Assembly (NCBI RefSeq): GCF_016811075.1
Contig: NZ_JAFBGL010000001.1
Coordinates: 124,001 to 188,000, forward strand
From: Oceaniferula flava
GTDB taxonomy: Bacteria; Verrucomicrobiota; Verrucomicrobiia; Verrucomicrobiales; Akkermansiaceae
Length of the DNA: 64,000 nucleotides
Direction: 5' to 3'
The number at the start of each line of letters is the position of its first letter. Position 1 is the first letter of the stretch. This document shows, one piece after another, positions 41,437 to 51,161 of this stretch. The translations under genes and the position numbers were made by a program. Under the pieces are notes generated by a model that was not told where the DNA came from, made no database searches, and saw nothing but the letters and a program-made list of their open reading frames with translations.

Positions 41437-44400
41437 TTGTCCAGTCCAGCCCAACTTATCGCTGCCTGTCTGCTCCGCGCATTCGTGTTTGGCACCTGTC
41501 TCGTGCTGCCGGTGTGCTTGTTAGCTCAACCAGCTGCCGAGATCTCCGAGCTGACCGACCCTGTGCGTCTGCAGCGCCTCAGTGGGGAGGAAACCGATGC
41601 CGCTGATTGGCGCTGGGCGGCACGTAAAATTGCCGATCGCAACCTCCGCCAGGAAATTCGCGACGCCGTCATGGAGCGTGAGAATTACCCTCGCAAGGAA
41701 CTCACCGCGCTGCTTAGCGATGAGCATTTGGCGGTGCGATTGGGTAGCCTGGAACTGCTGGAAGAAGCGGCGGGCGATAGTTATGGATTCAACCCCTGGG
41801 CCAGCCCCTCAGGCAATGGTGCAGATCCCCGTAATGAACATGCTTTGAAAATGTGGCGCCAGTGGGCGGGGGCCAAGGGTGCGATCTCGGCAGCTGGACC
41901 AGTGCTGTCCGGCGAGCAAATGCAGGGATATATCCGCGATATTATTTCTGGCAATACCGATCGGAAAAGGCGTGCCGTGCGCATGCTTGAGCCGCACGGC
42001 ATGAAGGGTGTGTCAGCCATCCAAGACTTTCTCAGTATCAACCCAGCACTGCCGGAAAACTCTCGCCTGAGTTTGAAAGAGGGGCAGTATCAGCTGGTGC
42101 TGTCACGCAGCGCCGGCGAGAACGCATCTGTGCTGGCGCGCGATCTCACTTTTGGCAACAGAGATCAGCGGCTGGGTGCGATCTCGGCGTTGAAAAAGAG
42201 CGGGTTTCTCGCCATTCCCATCGTGCGTGACTACCTAGGCTCAGATGATGCCCTGGTTCGGGAGACCGCGGTGGACACTATTCTAACATTGGGTGGAGCT
42301 CAGACCGTGCCTCTTGTGGCTCCCTACCTGAAGAAGGAAAAAGACGTCAACGTCATCCACGCGGCCATGCGCCGTTTCCGTGAAATTGGAGGCAATGAGG
42401 TGAAGAATATCATCGCCGGATACCTCGACCACCAAGATGAAGATCTTGTCGTTTCCTCGGTTCAGAGTCTGACCAAACTTTCCTCGAGCAGCAATTCCTA
42501 CTCGTTCAGTTCGGGGGGCAACTTGGAAGCACGTGGCGATCGGAAAAAGCCGTGGTCGGCTAAAATTATCAAACTTCTCGATGACCCTCGCTGGAGGATT
42601 CGTTCGGCGGCCTTGGATTACATCGCCGGCACCACCACCACGAGAGCCGAGGACAAAGTGATCGATCTGTTAGCCGACAAGGATGAGTTCGTCCGAGCTC
42701 AGGCGATTAAGGCTGCCGTGGCATTGCGCCTGACCAAGGCACAAGATCGGCTACGTAAAATGTTTCTTGCCGACGATGAAATGATCGCCCCGGCCACCAA
42801 GGCGTTGACAGGGATGAACATTCCATTGTCCGCCGATTTAATCCGTCATCTCGACCAGCGACCGAGCGATATCATCATCGCAGCCATTCGCGCGATGGAT
42901 CGTGATAAAAAAGAGTGGCTCGATATTGTGGCTCGATACGCCACCAGCAAGGATCTCGATGTTGCTTGCGCCGCTCTGCGCTCACTGGCCAACGAGGAGG
43001 ACAAGCTGGAGTTTGCTTTTGTCTCGAACCACCTCACTTCGGCATTAAAATCGGGAGTCGACGAGAAAATCACGGCGGTGATCGATAGCTTGGATTTACC
43101 CACCTCCAGCGCCTCTGCGAGTCCAGCTTTGCTGAAGTTGTTAGGTGATGCCTCACCGGGCGAAACAACAGCGCTCGACCCTCTTTATGATGCCTTTTTG
43201 CGCCCCTTGAGAGATCAACAAAAAGTCGATGCCGAAGCTGCGAAGGCGCTATCGCCCACGAAGGCCGCTGATGCCACCGGTGGTCTGGCGACACTCACAG
43301 CGACACTGGCCGAACTAGCTACCGATTGGTCAAATCATGAGAGGGCATTCCGTGCCGCGCTGCTGTTAGCCAAGTCTGGCGATGAGCGGGGGATGAAACC
43401 TCTGGCTGAAAAAGTAGCATCTTTATCCACCAGCGAACGTGCAGCCATTGCCGATGGTCTTTATTATCCGAGAACCACCTCCGCCGTGCCTTTGTTACGC
43501 GCACTCATGCAAGATGTGGTGCCGGACATCCGCAATGCCGCTGGCGAGAGGGCGTTTGATTCCGATGGGGGGGCGGCGCTGGTGCAGATGGCTCTCAAGC
43601 AATTGGAATTGCCCAATACCAAGATCAAGGCGTCTGAGGTGTATGGCTATAACTTGGAGCGCGCGGCAGGCCAAAGTAGCACCAAGCGCATGATCCGCTC
43701 ATGGTGTTTGCGGACGCTCAAGGATCAAGGGAGTGATGATCAAAATAAGGTGCTCGCAATCATGATGATGCGCCATGCGATGAATTTCTCCGATACCGAG
43801 GTGATCGAGCCCTTTACCAAGTCGTCCAACCAGTGGCTTCGGCGCGCTGCGTGGTATACCCTCGGTAAAGCTCGAGCCTCGTGGTTGAAGGAGAACTCGG
43901 ATCTGCTCGCTATTGATCCCTCACCGCGTGTTCGTGAAGTTCTGCCATGGGTGCTCACTGCCGCTCCCGGCCGATGGAAGCATTTCTTTTCAGACAGTCA
44001 TGTGGTGACCGATCAGAGCTACAGTTCATCGAGCCGAAGAGCCTCGCTTTCCCCGGACCAAATAAAAATCCTTAGATCTCTGGCGGAGAAAGATCCCTCG
44101 GCTGAGGTGCGTTTCGAGGCATGGTTTTGCCTGCTCTCGAACAGTCAGGCGATCGACCTGGATACCTTCACTCGCCTACTGCCTCAGCAACCGAAGGAGG
44201 CAAATGTGGCGGATCGCTTGGCGAACCACATTGAGCAGAACTACCGTCGGATGGGGAAAGGCATGAAACCACTGCTCGCTTACGCCAATGTGAAAGAGAT
44301 TTCCAAAACCAAGCTGCCATTGATCATCAAGTATTTTGCAGAGGAGGGAAAAGAGAGCTCATTCACGTCTTTTGCTGCGTTGGCGCAGGCCACTGAATCG

Positions 44401-45546
44401 TCCGGTCAGCCACAGCATGTGGAATCTGCCGAGGATCCTGCTGAGATGGCGGCGAAACGTCAGCGCTTGTTAGTTGTGGTATTCCACAAACCAGGTTGCA
44501 AAGAATGTGAGCGGGTGGAGAAGCAACTCGCCGATATGAAAAGCAATTTCCCTCTCTTGGAAATTGAAAGGCGGAACATTTTAAATCAAAGCGATGTGCT
44601 TTTAAACCGGGCGCTGTGCGACCGCTTCGGCGTGAGTGGGGCAGGGAAGACCCCCTCCTTGTTTACCCAGGCAGGCGCGGCCATTGCACCGAATACCCAA
44701 CCTGAAATGATCGGCGAGCTCCTGCAGAGCACCATGGTCTTGAAAGATGATCCGTCATGGAACCAATTTGGCAGTGAGGAAATTGCCGAGGCGAAGGAAA
44801 TGGTCGAAGAGAGCTTTGCCAGTCTCACTCTTCCCTTGGTATTAGGGGCAGGTTTGTTAGATGGGGTGAACCCCTGCGCATTTGCGACGATTATCTTTTT
44901 CCTCTCTTACTTGCAGGTCGCCCGCCGTTCGCCGCGTGAGATTCTGATGGTGGGCGGAGCGTTTATCTTGGCTGTATTCCTCGCCTACTTCTCTGTGGGA
45001 TTGGTGTTCCATTCCTTGGTGGAAAAACTGACCACAATGGATGGTTTTAAAGTCGTTAGGAATGCGGTGACTTATATCTTTGCTGGCTTCGCTCTGCTCG
45101 TCGCCATCCTCAGCTTGCGTGATGCTTTACGGGCGCGGAAAGGGAACTTGGACGACATGACGCTGCAGCTCCCATCCTTCTTGAAAACCAGAATTCGAGG
45201 AGTGATTCGCAAGGGGGCCAAGGCTCGTAACTTTGTCATCGCAGCCTTCATCAGCGGGATCCTGATTTCCTTTCTGGAACTGGCCTGCACCGGTCAGGTC
45301 TATGCGCCGATCATTTTCCAAATCCAACAAGGCTCCACCGATGCGGTGTTCTATCTCCTGCTCTATAACCTCGCCTTTATTTTGCCACTGGTGATTATCT
45401 TCATTCTTGCCTATCGGGGGATGACCAGTGCGACCTTGATCGATTTCCAGAAAAAGCACACGGCCACGGTGAAGTTCGCCACCGCGGTGCTATTCGTCCT
45501 ACTCGCGGTGGTGATTTTGTTCAGCGAGTCGATTCTGCCTCACTGA
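41437..45546 (+). CDS. HEAT-repeat / thioredoxin / DsbD-like membrane fusion protein
   Basis: A 1369-residue protein in three parts. After a signal peptide, residues ~60-960 form HEAT-like helical repeats (for example LSDEHLAVRLGSLELLEEA, LGSDDALVRETAVDTILTL). A thioredoxin-like domain follows with FHKPGCKECERVEKQL (CKEC, Cys 1021 and 1024) and a cis-Pro loop KTPSLF. The last ~240 residues are a DsbD/CcdA-type membrane domain of about six to eight helices with GVNPCAF (C1147) and ELACTGQ (C1284), the cysteine pair that carries electrons across the membrane. Likely role: bringing cytoplasmic reducing power to an envelope thioredoxin held on a HEAT scaffold. The start is a TTG, the only plausible one before the signal peptide; 136 bases separate it from the DUF4159 gene. 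The last 7 bases overlap the convergent yihY-like gene. Confidence 0.82.
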   Translation: MSSPAQLIAACLLRAFVFGTCLVLPVCLLAQPAAEISELTDPVRLQRLSGEETDAADWRWAARKIADRNLRQEIRDAVMERENYPRKELTALLSDEHLAVRLGSLELLEEAAGDSYGFNPWASPSGNGADPRNEHALKMWRQWAGAKGAISAAGPVLSGEQMQGYIRDIISGNTDRKRRAVRMLEPHGMKGVSAIQDFLSINPALPENSRLSLKEGQYQLVLSRSAGENASVLARDLTFGNRDQRLGAISALKKSGFLAIPIVRDYLGSDDALVRETAVDTILTLGGAQTVPLVAPYLKKEKDVNVIHAAMRRFREIGGNEVKNIIAGYLDHQDEDLVVSSVQSLTKLSSSSNSYSFSSGGNLEARGDRKKPWSAKIIKLLDDPRWRIRSAALDYIAGTTTTRAEDKVIDLLADKDEFVRAQAIKAAVALRLTKAQDRLRKMFLADDEMIAPATKALTGMNIPLSADLIRHLDQRPSDIIIAAIRAMDRDKKEWLDIVARYATSKDLDVACAALRSLANEEDKLEFAFVSNHLTSALKSGVDEKITAVIDSLDLPTSSASASPALLKLLGDASPGETTALDPLYDAFLRPLRDQQKVDAEAAKALSPTKAADATGGLATLTATLAELATDWSNHERAFRAALLLAKSGDERGMKPLAEKVASLSTSERAAIADGLYYPRTTSAVPLLRALMQDVVPDIRNAAGERAFDSDGGAALVQMALKQLELPNTKIKASEVYGYNLERAAGQSSTKRMIRSWCLRTLKDQGSDDQNKVLAIMMMRHAMNFSDTEVIEPFTKSSNQWLRRAAWYTLGKARASWLKENSDLLAIDPSPRVREVLPWVLTAAPGRWKHFFSDSHVVTDQSYSSSSRRASLSPDQIKILRSLAEKDPSAEVRFEAWFCLLSNSQAIDLDTFTRLLPQQPKEANVADRLANHIEQNYRRMGKGMKPLLAYANVKEISKTKLPLIIKYFAEEGKESSFTSFAALAQATESSGQPQHVESAEDPAEMAAKRQRLLVVVFHKPGCKECERVEKQLADMKSNFPLLEIERRNILNQSDVLLNRALCDRFGVSGAGKTPSLFTQAGAAIAPNTQPEMIGELLQSTMVLKDDPSWNQFGSEEIAEAKEMVEESFASLTLPLVLGAGLLDGVNPCAFATIIFFLSYLQVARRSPREILMVGGAFILAVFLAYFSVGLVFHSLVEKLTTMDGFKVVRNAVTYIFAGFALLVAILSLRDALRARKGNLDDMTLQLPSFLKTRIRGVIRKGAKARNFVIAAFISGILISFLELACTGQVYAPIIFQIQQGSTDAVFYLLLYNLAFILPLVIIFILAYRGMTSATLIDFQKKHTATVKFATAVLFVLLAVVILFSESILPH

Positions 45547-46550
45547 TGAGGGCTTCTTGTTTGGGTGGGGTGATCGATGGTTATATCTTCGCCGGATTGG
45601 GCGACATGGTCTGCGACATAGGCGCCGCGTTTTCCCATTGGGCGATCCTCGCCGTGCGTCGTGTCGTGCACGGTTTGCAGTTCCATCTCACTGTTGAGTT
45701 CCGCTCCTAACATTATCACAAAGCCTGTGACGTAGAACCACAGGTGCAAGAGCACGATGGCGCCTAGTGACCCGTAGGTTTTACTGTAGTCGCCTATGGT
45801 TGAGGTATACCATGTGAGGATTGCGGAGGCCGCTACCCACAGGAGAGTGCCGAGACATGATCCGTAAGTCACCCAGCGCCATTTGGCGCGACGGCGGTAG
45901 GGGGCAAAGCGGTAGATGACCGAGAGACCAGTCATCGCGGCCAAAGCTAATAGCAACCAGCGGAACACGGTGATTACCAGTTCGGTGGCGTGGCCAAGCT
46001 CTAGATAGGCCATGACGGCAGGGACCACAGCTAACAGAAACATAACGACAACTGCAAAAATCACCCCGCAGACGGTGAGTCCCAACTCCAGAGATTTGCG
46101 TCTTAAAAAGCTACGCCCGTCAGGCTCCTCGTAGGCGACATTCATCGAGGTGACCATCGCATTCATCGCCTTGCTGCCACCCCAGAAGGCGAGTATGAGA
46201 CCGAGCAGTAGTCCCCAGCCTGCAGCGATGTCATCATTGGCAAAACGCTGCAGCTCGACCGCAATAAGATCGGACACATCGACAGGCATGAGGTGCTTAA
46301 TACTGCCTAACTGACGTTCAACATCACTCTGATCTGCAATCAAACCGTAGATTGACATCACCGCGCCGAGAGCAGGAACTAAGGAAAGGATGAGGTAGAA
46401 TGCAATGCCGGCGGCGACAAAGCTGACACGATCGTTTTTCAATTCCTTCCAGACGCGTTTCAGAATCTGCCACCATCCAGCGAATGAGATGTCGCAGGGG
46501 CTGGCGGCGCGTTGCTCTGGTTCCGGGGTGATGCTTTTGTGGTGATGCAT
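45540..46550 (-). CDS. YihY/UPF0761 family inner-membrane protein
   Basis: A 336-residue protein with about six membrane segments. The start FAGWWQILKRVWKELKNDRVSFVAAGIAFYLILSLVPAL and the later FWGGSKAMNAMVTSMNVAYEEPDGRSFLRRKS and YGSLGAIVLLHLWFYVTGFVIMLGAELNSEME are family hallmarks. Members were once labelled ribonuclease BN by mistake; a lipid or phospholipid transport role is now discussed for YhjD/YihY proteins. It is convergent with the preceding gene and overlaps it by 7 bases. Confidence 0.9.
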   Translation of the reverse strand: MHHHKSITPEPEQRAASPCDISFAGWWQILKRVWKELKNDRVSFVAAGIAFYLILSLVPALGAVMSIYGLIADQSDVERQLGSIKHLMPVDVSDLIAVELQRFANDDIAAGWGLLLGLILAFWGGSKAMNAMVTSMNVAYEEPDGRSFLRRKSLELGLTVCGVIFAVVVMFLLAVVPAVMAYLELGHATELVITVFRWLLLALAAMTGLSVIYRFAPYRRRAKWRWVTYGSCLGTLLWVAASAILTWYTSTIGDYSKTYGSLGAIVLLHLWFYVTGFVIMLGAELNSEMELQTVHDTTHGEDRPMGKRGAYVADHVAQSGEDITIDHPTQTRSPHQ

Positions 46551-46713
46551 ATTTTATCTCAACTCTTGGGATGTGGCGTTACACCAACTTGGGTCGCTAG
46601 TTTTAGAGTATGAGAGGTCAAGATAACACAGAACCCTGGCCTTGCATCAGGTATGGGTGATAGGTGTTGGCTTGGTTGTTCGTCTTGGCGATTGAACGCG
46701 AAAGCGTTGGGGT

Positions 46714-46747
46714 AAAAAAATACCCGCACCAGCAGAGCTGGGCGGGT
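46714..46747 (-). terminator. Rho-independent terminator of the kinase gene
   Basis: ACCCGC plus CCAGC (46722-46733, one bulged A) pairs with GCTGG plus GCGGGT (46737-46747) around a 3-base loop. On the minus strand ATTTTTTT follows. It lies 19 bases after the stop of the kinase gene at 46767. The rest of the gap to 46550 shows nothing recognised. Confidence 0.88.
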
Positions 46748-46766
46748 AGAGGAAAGTAGGATGGGG

Positions 46767-49286
46767 TTATTTCTTTTCGCTAAGGCGGCGTTTCAAGATC
46801 GAAGACGCGCGGTCGGCTTTGTCGGCCACTTTGTTGTCTTTGTCTTTTTTCAACTCCTGCAGGATCGGCATGGCCCACTGGTGTTTTTGATTGGCCATGC
46901 CTGCGATGATTTGCAGTTTTTCCCGTTGGCTCTGCGCGGTGTCGGCGAGCAATTTCCACAGCTTACCGAGAGCTTTTGGCTCGCGTTTCCGCTCTTCGCG
47001 CAGGAAGCCGTAAGCGGCATCAAAGGCTTGGCGGCGCAGGCCGTCGTTGCCCGTGTCTTCAATGAAGGTGATGAAGGTTTCAAACTGCGAGTCGTCAGCC
47101 CACTGGCCAAGCGCTGCAATGGCGGCACTTTGCAGTGACGTATCCTTGGAGTTCAATGCCTCGATCACTGTTTCCGCAGCATTTGTTCCACCGGCCGCAC
47201 CGGTGAGACGGAGCATGGCAAACTTGGCGTCATTGTTTAATGCTGACTCGTAAGATCCGATGATGGGGTCGGCGAAGTCTTCTTTGTTGTCCGATTGGGC
47301 AATCAGCTCGGCAGCGGCACGTTCAGCGGCACCGCGGATGCTTGGCGAGTCCGTGTTGTTGATCAAGTTGAGGAATTCGTCGATAAATTCATCGGCGTCC
47401 TGATCTTCGGCTGAGGCGCGGGCGGCTTCGATGGCGGCTGCTGCGGCTTCGTCGTGCTCGGTTTCCTTCGCATAAGCCAGCAGCGGGGCCACATTGGCGA
47501 TGTCTTGGCGGCGCGTCATCACCGACTTGAAGATCTCAGTGCGGATGTTCTCCGGGCACTGTGCGTTGATCACGTGCTCGATGATCATGTTGTTGATATC
47601 AAAGCTGCCTTTGGGCTTGGCGTAGGCCAGTGTCTTGAGTAGCAGTGGACGTTTTTTATCCTCCGCGGTGGCGGTGGCTCGATCGAGCACACCTTCCACT
47701 TCTTCTTGCGTGAGTTCAATGCCGTCACTCAGCGTGCGAGAATCGTTCATCTCTTTGGCCGTGAGCATGACATTGTTGACCATGCGCGCTTTGGCACGCT
47801 CCTTCATGTATTTCTGACCCAGAACACCTGCGACCACGGCGATAAAGATGAGCATCCCAATGATGGCCCATTTGGCGCCATTGTTGAGACCTTTCTTCTG
47901 TGGAGGTTCAGGTGCGGCAGGGGCAGCGGCTTCCTCGGCAGCAGGCGGCGCCGGTGGAGTAGTTTGGGCTGGTTGAGCTGGTTGAGCTGGTTGAACAGCT
48001 GGAGTCGGTGCCGGTGCCGGTGCCACAGGTTGACCTGCGACGCTGGCCGGCTGAGCGGGGGCTGCTGCGGAAGGGGTGACCAATGTGGGTGTGGTCGCTG
48101 TGGTAGGCGTGGGTGGAGTGTCCGGAGCTTTTGACGTTTGAGATGTGGTAGCTTCTCTGGCCAAGTTCTGAGCTTGTGTGTGCGGGCTCACTTTGCCGGT
48201 GATATCCTGCGGCGGAGAAATTGGCTGGGGTGAGGTCTTGGGGTTGACTTCGTCGGCGCTAACCACAGTGGCTGCAGTTTCCTCCATGGAGGTCGGCTGC
48301 GGGGTCATAGAGACCGGTGGGCTTACCGCCGGAGGTTCTGGAGTTGGGAGCGTTTCAGGCTCTGGCTCGGGAGTGGCCCCGGGGAATAAAAACTTGGGAG
48401 CGCTGGGGCTGGGCTCTGGAGTTGCGAGCTCGGCGCTCATGGTGACGGGTTGCGTCGATTGTTTATCAAGGAAGAGGAATCGTTCGAGTGCTTCGCGCGC
48501 ATCCTTGGGACGTGCGTCCATGCTGCGTTCGATATGCCACATCACCCAGTCGGCGCCCCACTTGGGAATGTCCGGACGAAGTTCGTGCAGCGGCGTGACG
48601 TGGTGCTGCAGATGGCTTGCCATCACGGCTGCCGCAGTGTCTCCATTGAATGGGTATTCCCCAGTGAGAGCGTAGTAATAAAGGCAACCCATGGCATACA
48701 TGTCGGTGCGAAGGTCGAGCGGAGTGCGCTCAAACTGCTCTGGAGCCATGAAGAAGATGGAGCCGAAGACCGCATCGCCGTGATCAATGGTTTGCAGCGA
48801 GGGTTTGGGTGAGAATTTTGCCAGGCCGAAATCCACAATTTTAACCTGGAATTTACCAGATGGCAGCCAGCAGACCATGACGTTGCTGGGTTTCAAATCG
48901 CGGTGGAGCAAGTTGAGGTCCTGAGCAGCGATCAGTGCCTCTTGCGACTGCAGGGCAATTTCGCGCAGGTCGTCCCATGTCAGAGTTCCTCGCTCTACCA
49001 TTTCATCCAAGGTTTTTCCATGGATCAGCTCCATGACCACGTAGGGACCATCGGAATCCACGCCGGCGTCGTAAACGGTAACGATGTGGGGGTGCTGCAC
49101 CGAAGAAAGGGCGGTGGCCTCTTTCAGCAGATTCTTCGTGGCATCCTCCTGGTTTTCGTAGCCGCCTTCAGCGAGAACTCGCTTAATAGCCACTTCACGG
49201 TTCAGCTGGGTGTCGAATGCTGCGTAAACAGCACCGACTCCACCTTGTCCTAACTTGCCTTTGATCTCGTAGCGTTCGTCGCTCAT
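46767..49286 (-). CDS. Transmembrane Ser/Thr protein kinase with HEAT-like repeats outside
   Basis: An 839-residue PknB-type kinase. The Gly loop is GKLGQGGVGAVY, followed by the catalytic Lys35 (VAIK), HRDLKPSNVMV and DFGLAKF, all intact. After the kinase (~residue 275) a long Pro/Thr/Ala-rich linker contains three QPA repeats encoded by a 9-base tandem repeat. One membrane helix (KWAIIGMLIFIAVVAGVLG) lies near residues 468-490. The exported C-terminus is about 350 residues of HEAT-like helices (DDSQFETFITFIEDTGNDGLRRQAFDAAY). It probably senses something in the envelope through the repeats. The ATG at 49286 (MSDERYE) is clearly preferred; the frame stays open upstream but without resemblance. 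It is divergent from the ClpX-like gene. Confidence 0.88.
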   Translation of the reverse strand: MSDERYEIKGKLGQGGVGAVYAAFDTQLNREVAIKRVLAEGGYENQEDATKNLLKEATALSSVQHPHIVTVYDAGVDSDGPYVVMELIHGKTLDEMVERGTLTWDDLREIALQSQEALIAAQDLNLLHRDLKPSNVMVCWLPSGKFQVKIVDFGLAKFSPKPSLQTIDHGDAVFGSIFFMAPEQFERTPLDLRTDMYAMGCLYYYALTGEYPFNGDTAAAVMASHLQHHVTPLHELRPDIPKWGADWVMWHIERSMDARPKDAREALERFLFLDKQSTQPVTMSAELATPEPSPSAPKFLFPGATPEPEPETLPTPEPPAVSPPVSMTPQPTSMEETAATVVSADEVNPKTSPQPISPPQDITGKVSPHTQAQNLAREATTSQTSKAPDTPPTPTTATTPTLVTPSAAAPAQPASVAGQPVAPAPAPTPAVQPAQPAQPAQTTPPAPPAAEEAAAPAAPEPPQKKGLNNGAKWAIIGMLIFIAVVAGVLGQKYMKERAKARMVNNVMLTAKEMNDSRTLSDGIELTQEEVEGVLDRATATAEDKKRPLLLKTLAYAKPKGSFDINNMIIEHVINAQCPENIRTEIFKSVMTRRQDIANVAPLLAYAKETEHDEAAAAAIEAARASAEDQDADEFIDEFLNLINNTDSPSIRGAAERAAAELIAQSDNKEDFADPIIGSYESALNNDAKFAMLRLTGAAGGTNAAETVIEALNSKDTSLQSAAIAALGQWADDSQFETFITFIEDTGNDGLRRQAFDAAYGFLREERKREPKALGKLWKLLADTAQSQREKLQIIAGMANQKHQWAMPILQELKKDKDNKVADKADRASSILKRRLSEKK
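47968..47994. repeat. Three perfect 9-base tandem repeats in the kinase linker
   Basis: The unit GCTGGTTGA occurs three times in a row, encoding Gln-Pro-Ala on the minus strand. Being a multiple of three, copy-number change would only alter linker length. Confidence 0.85.
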
Positions 49287-49446
49287 ATGATGTTGTATAG
49301 TGTCGGCAAAAAGGGCGGCGGTGCAATGACGAATTTTGTGAATCGTGGCTGTCAAACTAGCTATTAATCGGCTTTGGCTCGCGGCAGGTAGGCATTTACA
49401 ACTTTCGGTTGCGGTCTCCAAATCCGTGATGGATAGTCGTTCCGTC

Positions 49447-51117
49447 ATGAGCGATAAAAAAGACAAAGACCTGCCAGATCCGGACGAGTTGCAAAAAATG
49501 CTGCAAGATATGTTCGGTAAGCTGGGCGGGGCGAGTATGCCATTTCCCGGCTTTTCCAAAGATGAACCCGAGACCGATGAGGGGACTCCCGATGACGCTC
49601 CCATGGACATCGACGGCGCCGATGCGATTTTTGATTTCAATTACAAACCGAGGGATATCAAATCTTACCTCGACCGCTTTGTGATCCGCCAGGACGAGGC
49701 GAAGAAGGCGCTTTCGATCGCCGTCTGTGATCACTACAATCACGCTAAATACATGCGCGGCCTGGAGCAGGAGCATGGGAAAATCCCCGATGGCATCGAG
49801 TATCAAAAACAAAATGTCATCGTCGTGGGTCCCACCGGTGTGGGGAAAACCTACCTGATCAAACACATTGCCGAGATGATCGGCGTGCCCTTTGTCAAAG
49901 CAGATGCCACCAAGTTCTCGGAAACCGGATACGTCGGCGGTGACGTCGATGATCTTGTGCGCGAGCTGGTGCAGAAGGCGGATGGCGATGTGGATTTGGC
50001 GGAGTATGGCATCGTTTACATCGATGAAATCGACAAGTTAGCCGGCTCTGGCGGCACCATGGGGCGCGATGTCAGTGGCCGCGGGGTGCAGACGACCCTG
50101 CTCAAGCTGATGGAGGAAACGGAAGTCGCGGCGAGAAATCCCAACGACATGAAAGGCCAGATGATGGCGATGATGGATTTCCAAAATGGCAAGGAGAGCG
50201 GCAAAGACACCATCAACACCCGCCACATTTTGTTCATCGTGAGTGGTGCTTTTTCCGGACTGGAAAAGGTCATCAAACGCCGACTCCGCAGCGGCCAAAT
50301 TGGCTTCGGTGCGGAAGTGGTGGACCCCAACGATGCCGAGCTGTTCAACGAGGCGACGACCCAGGATTACATCGATTTCGGCTTCGAGGCGGAATTCATC
50401 GGTCGTCTGCCCGTGCGTGTGGTCTGCGACAAATTGGAGTCGAAGGACTTCGTCAACATCATGAAGAACTCCGAGGGCAGCCTGCTGCGCCAGTATGAAC
50501 GCGAGTTTGCCGCCTATGGGATTCAAGCGAAGTTCGAGGACTCCGCGATCAAACGGATCGCCGACCGGGCGGAGTCTGAAAATACCGGGGCGAGGGCGCT
50601 GATGACCGTCTGTGAAAGCATTCTGCGCGATTTCAAATTCGAGCTCCCCGGCACTGCCGTGAGCGAGCTGAGCATCGATGCGGATCTGATCGACCAGCGC
50701 GAGACCGTGCTGGCGAAGTATCGCGAGCTGGGCCAGCGGGTCGACGTGGCCAAGGCGCGTGAGGAGGCCGATTTATACTGTCGGGATTTCCAAGAAAAAC
50801 ACAACCTCAAGATCCATCTCACCGACGAGGCTGTTAGCCTGTTAGGCGTGGAAGCTGCGCAACAAGGGCGTAGTGTCTTGCAGCTCAGTCAGCAGAAATT
50901 CAAGGACCTCCAGTTCGGCTTGAAGCTGATTCAGAAGAATACCGGTCAGGGAAAATTCGAGCTCGATGCGGAAGCGGTGGAAGATGCAGACAAGTTCTTG
51001 AGTGACCGCGTGGTTCAGTCCTATACTGATGCCGCGGAGGCCAAACAAGCAGCTCAAGCAGCCCAGACGGATCAGGACGATAGCTCGTCCGGCGACTCAC
51101 CAGTGGAGTCGTCCTGA
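49447..51117 (+). CDS. ClpX-like AAA+ ATPase without the zinc finger
   Basis: A 556-residue AAA+ ATPase of the ClpX/HslU type. Walker A is GPTGVGKT near residue 128, followed by TKFSETGYVGGDVDDLV (as in ClpX), Walker B IVYIDEIDKLAG, and a sensor region RHILFIVSGAF. The C-terminal domain (SKDFVNIMKNSEGSLLRQYEREFAAYGI) matches the ClpX small domain. It lacks the N-terminal Cys4 zinc-binding domain and has an acidic, disordered start instead. It also has an extra ~100 residues at the C-terminus. No ClpP-binding IGF loop was recognised. It is probably an unfoldase with a different adaptor or no protease. The ATG at 49447 is preferred; earlier in-frame starts add unlikely sequence. Confidence 0.78.
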   Translation: MSDKKDKDLPDPDELQKMLQDMFGKLGGASMPFPGFSKDEPETDEGTPDDAPMDIDGADAIFDFNYKPRDIKSYLDRFVIRQDEAKKALSIAVCDHYNHAKYMRGLEQEHGKIPDGIEYQKQNVIVVGPTGVGKTYLIKHIAEMIGVPFVKADATKFSETGYVGGDVDDLVRELVQKADGDVDLAEYGIVYIDEIDKLAGSGGTMGRDVSGRGVQTTLLKLMEETEVAARNPNDMKGQMMAMMDFQNGKESGKDTINTRHILFIVSGAFSGLEKVIKRRLRSGQIGFGAEVVDPNDAELFNEATTQDYIDFGFEAEFIGRLPVRVVCDKLESKDFVNIMKNSEGSLLRQYEREFAAYGIQAKFEDSAIKRIADRAESENTGARALMTVCESILRDFKFELPGTAVSELSIDADLIDQRETVLAKYRELGQRVDVAKAREEADLYCRDFQEKHNLKIHLTDEAVSLLGVEAAQQGRSVLQLSQQKFKDLQFGLKLIQKNTGQGKFELDAEAVEDADKFLSDRVVQSYTDAAEAKQAAQAAQTDQDDSSSGDSPVESS

Positions 51118-51161
51118 TGTGCTGAGCTGAGAGGGATGCACTCCGCCATTACACCACGCCT

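Noticed and set aside
49287-49640. N-terminal extension of the Ser/Thr kinase by 118 codons
   Set aside because: It would run opposite the ClpX-like gene start and has low-complexity Ser-rich sequence. The kinase domain begins at residue 8 from the ATG at 49286, the normal layout.
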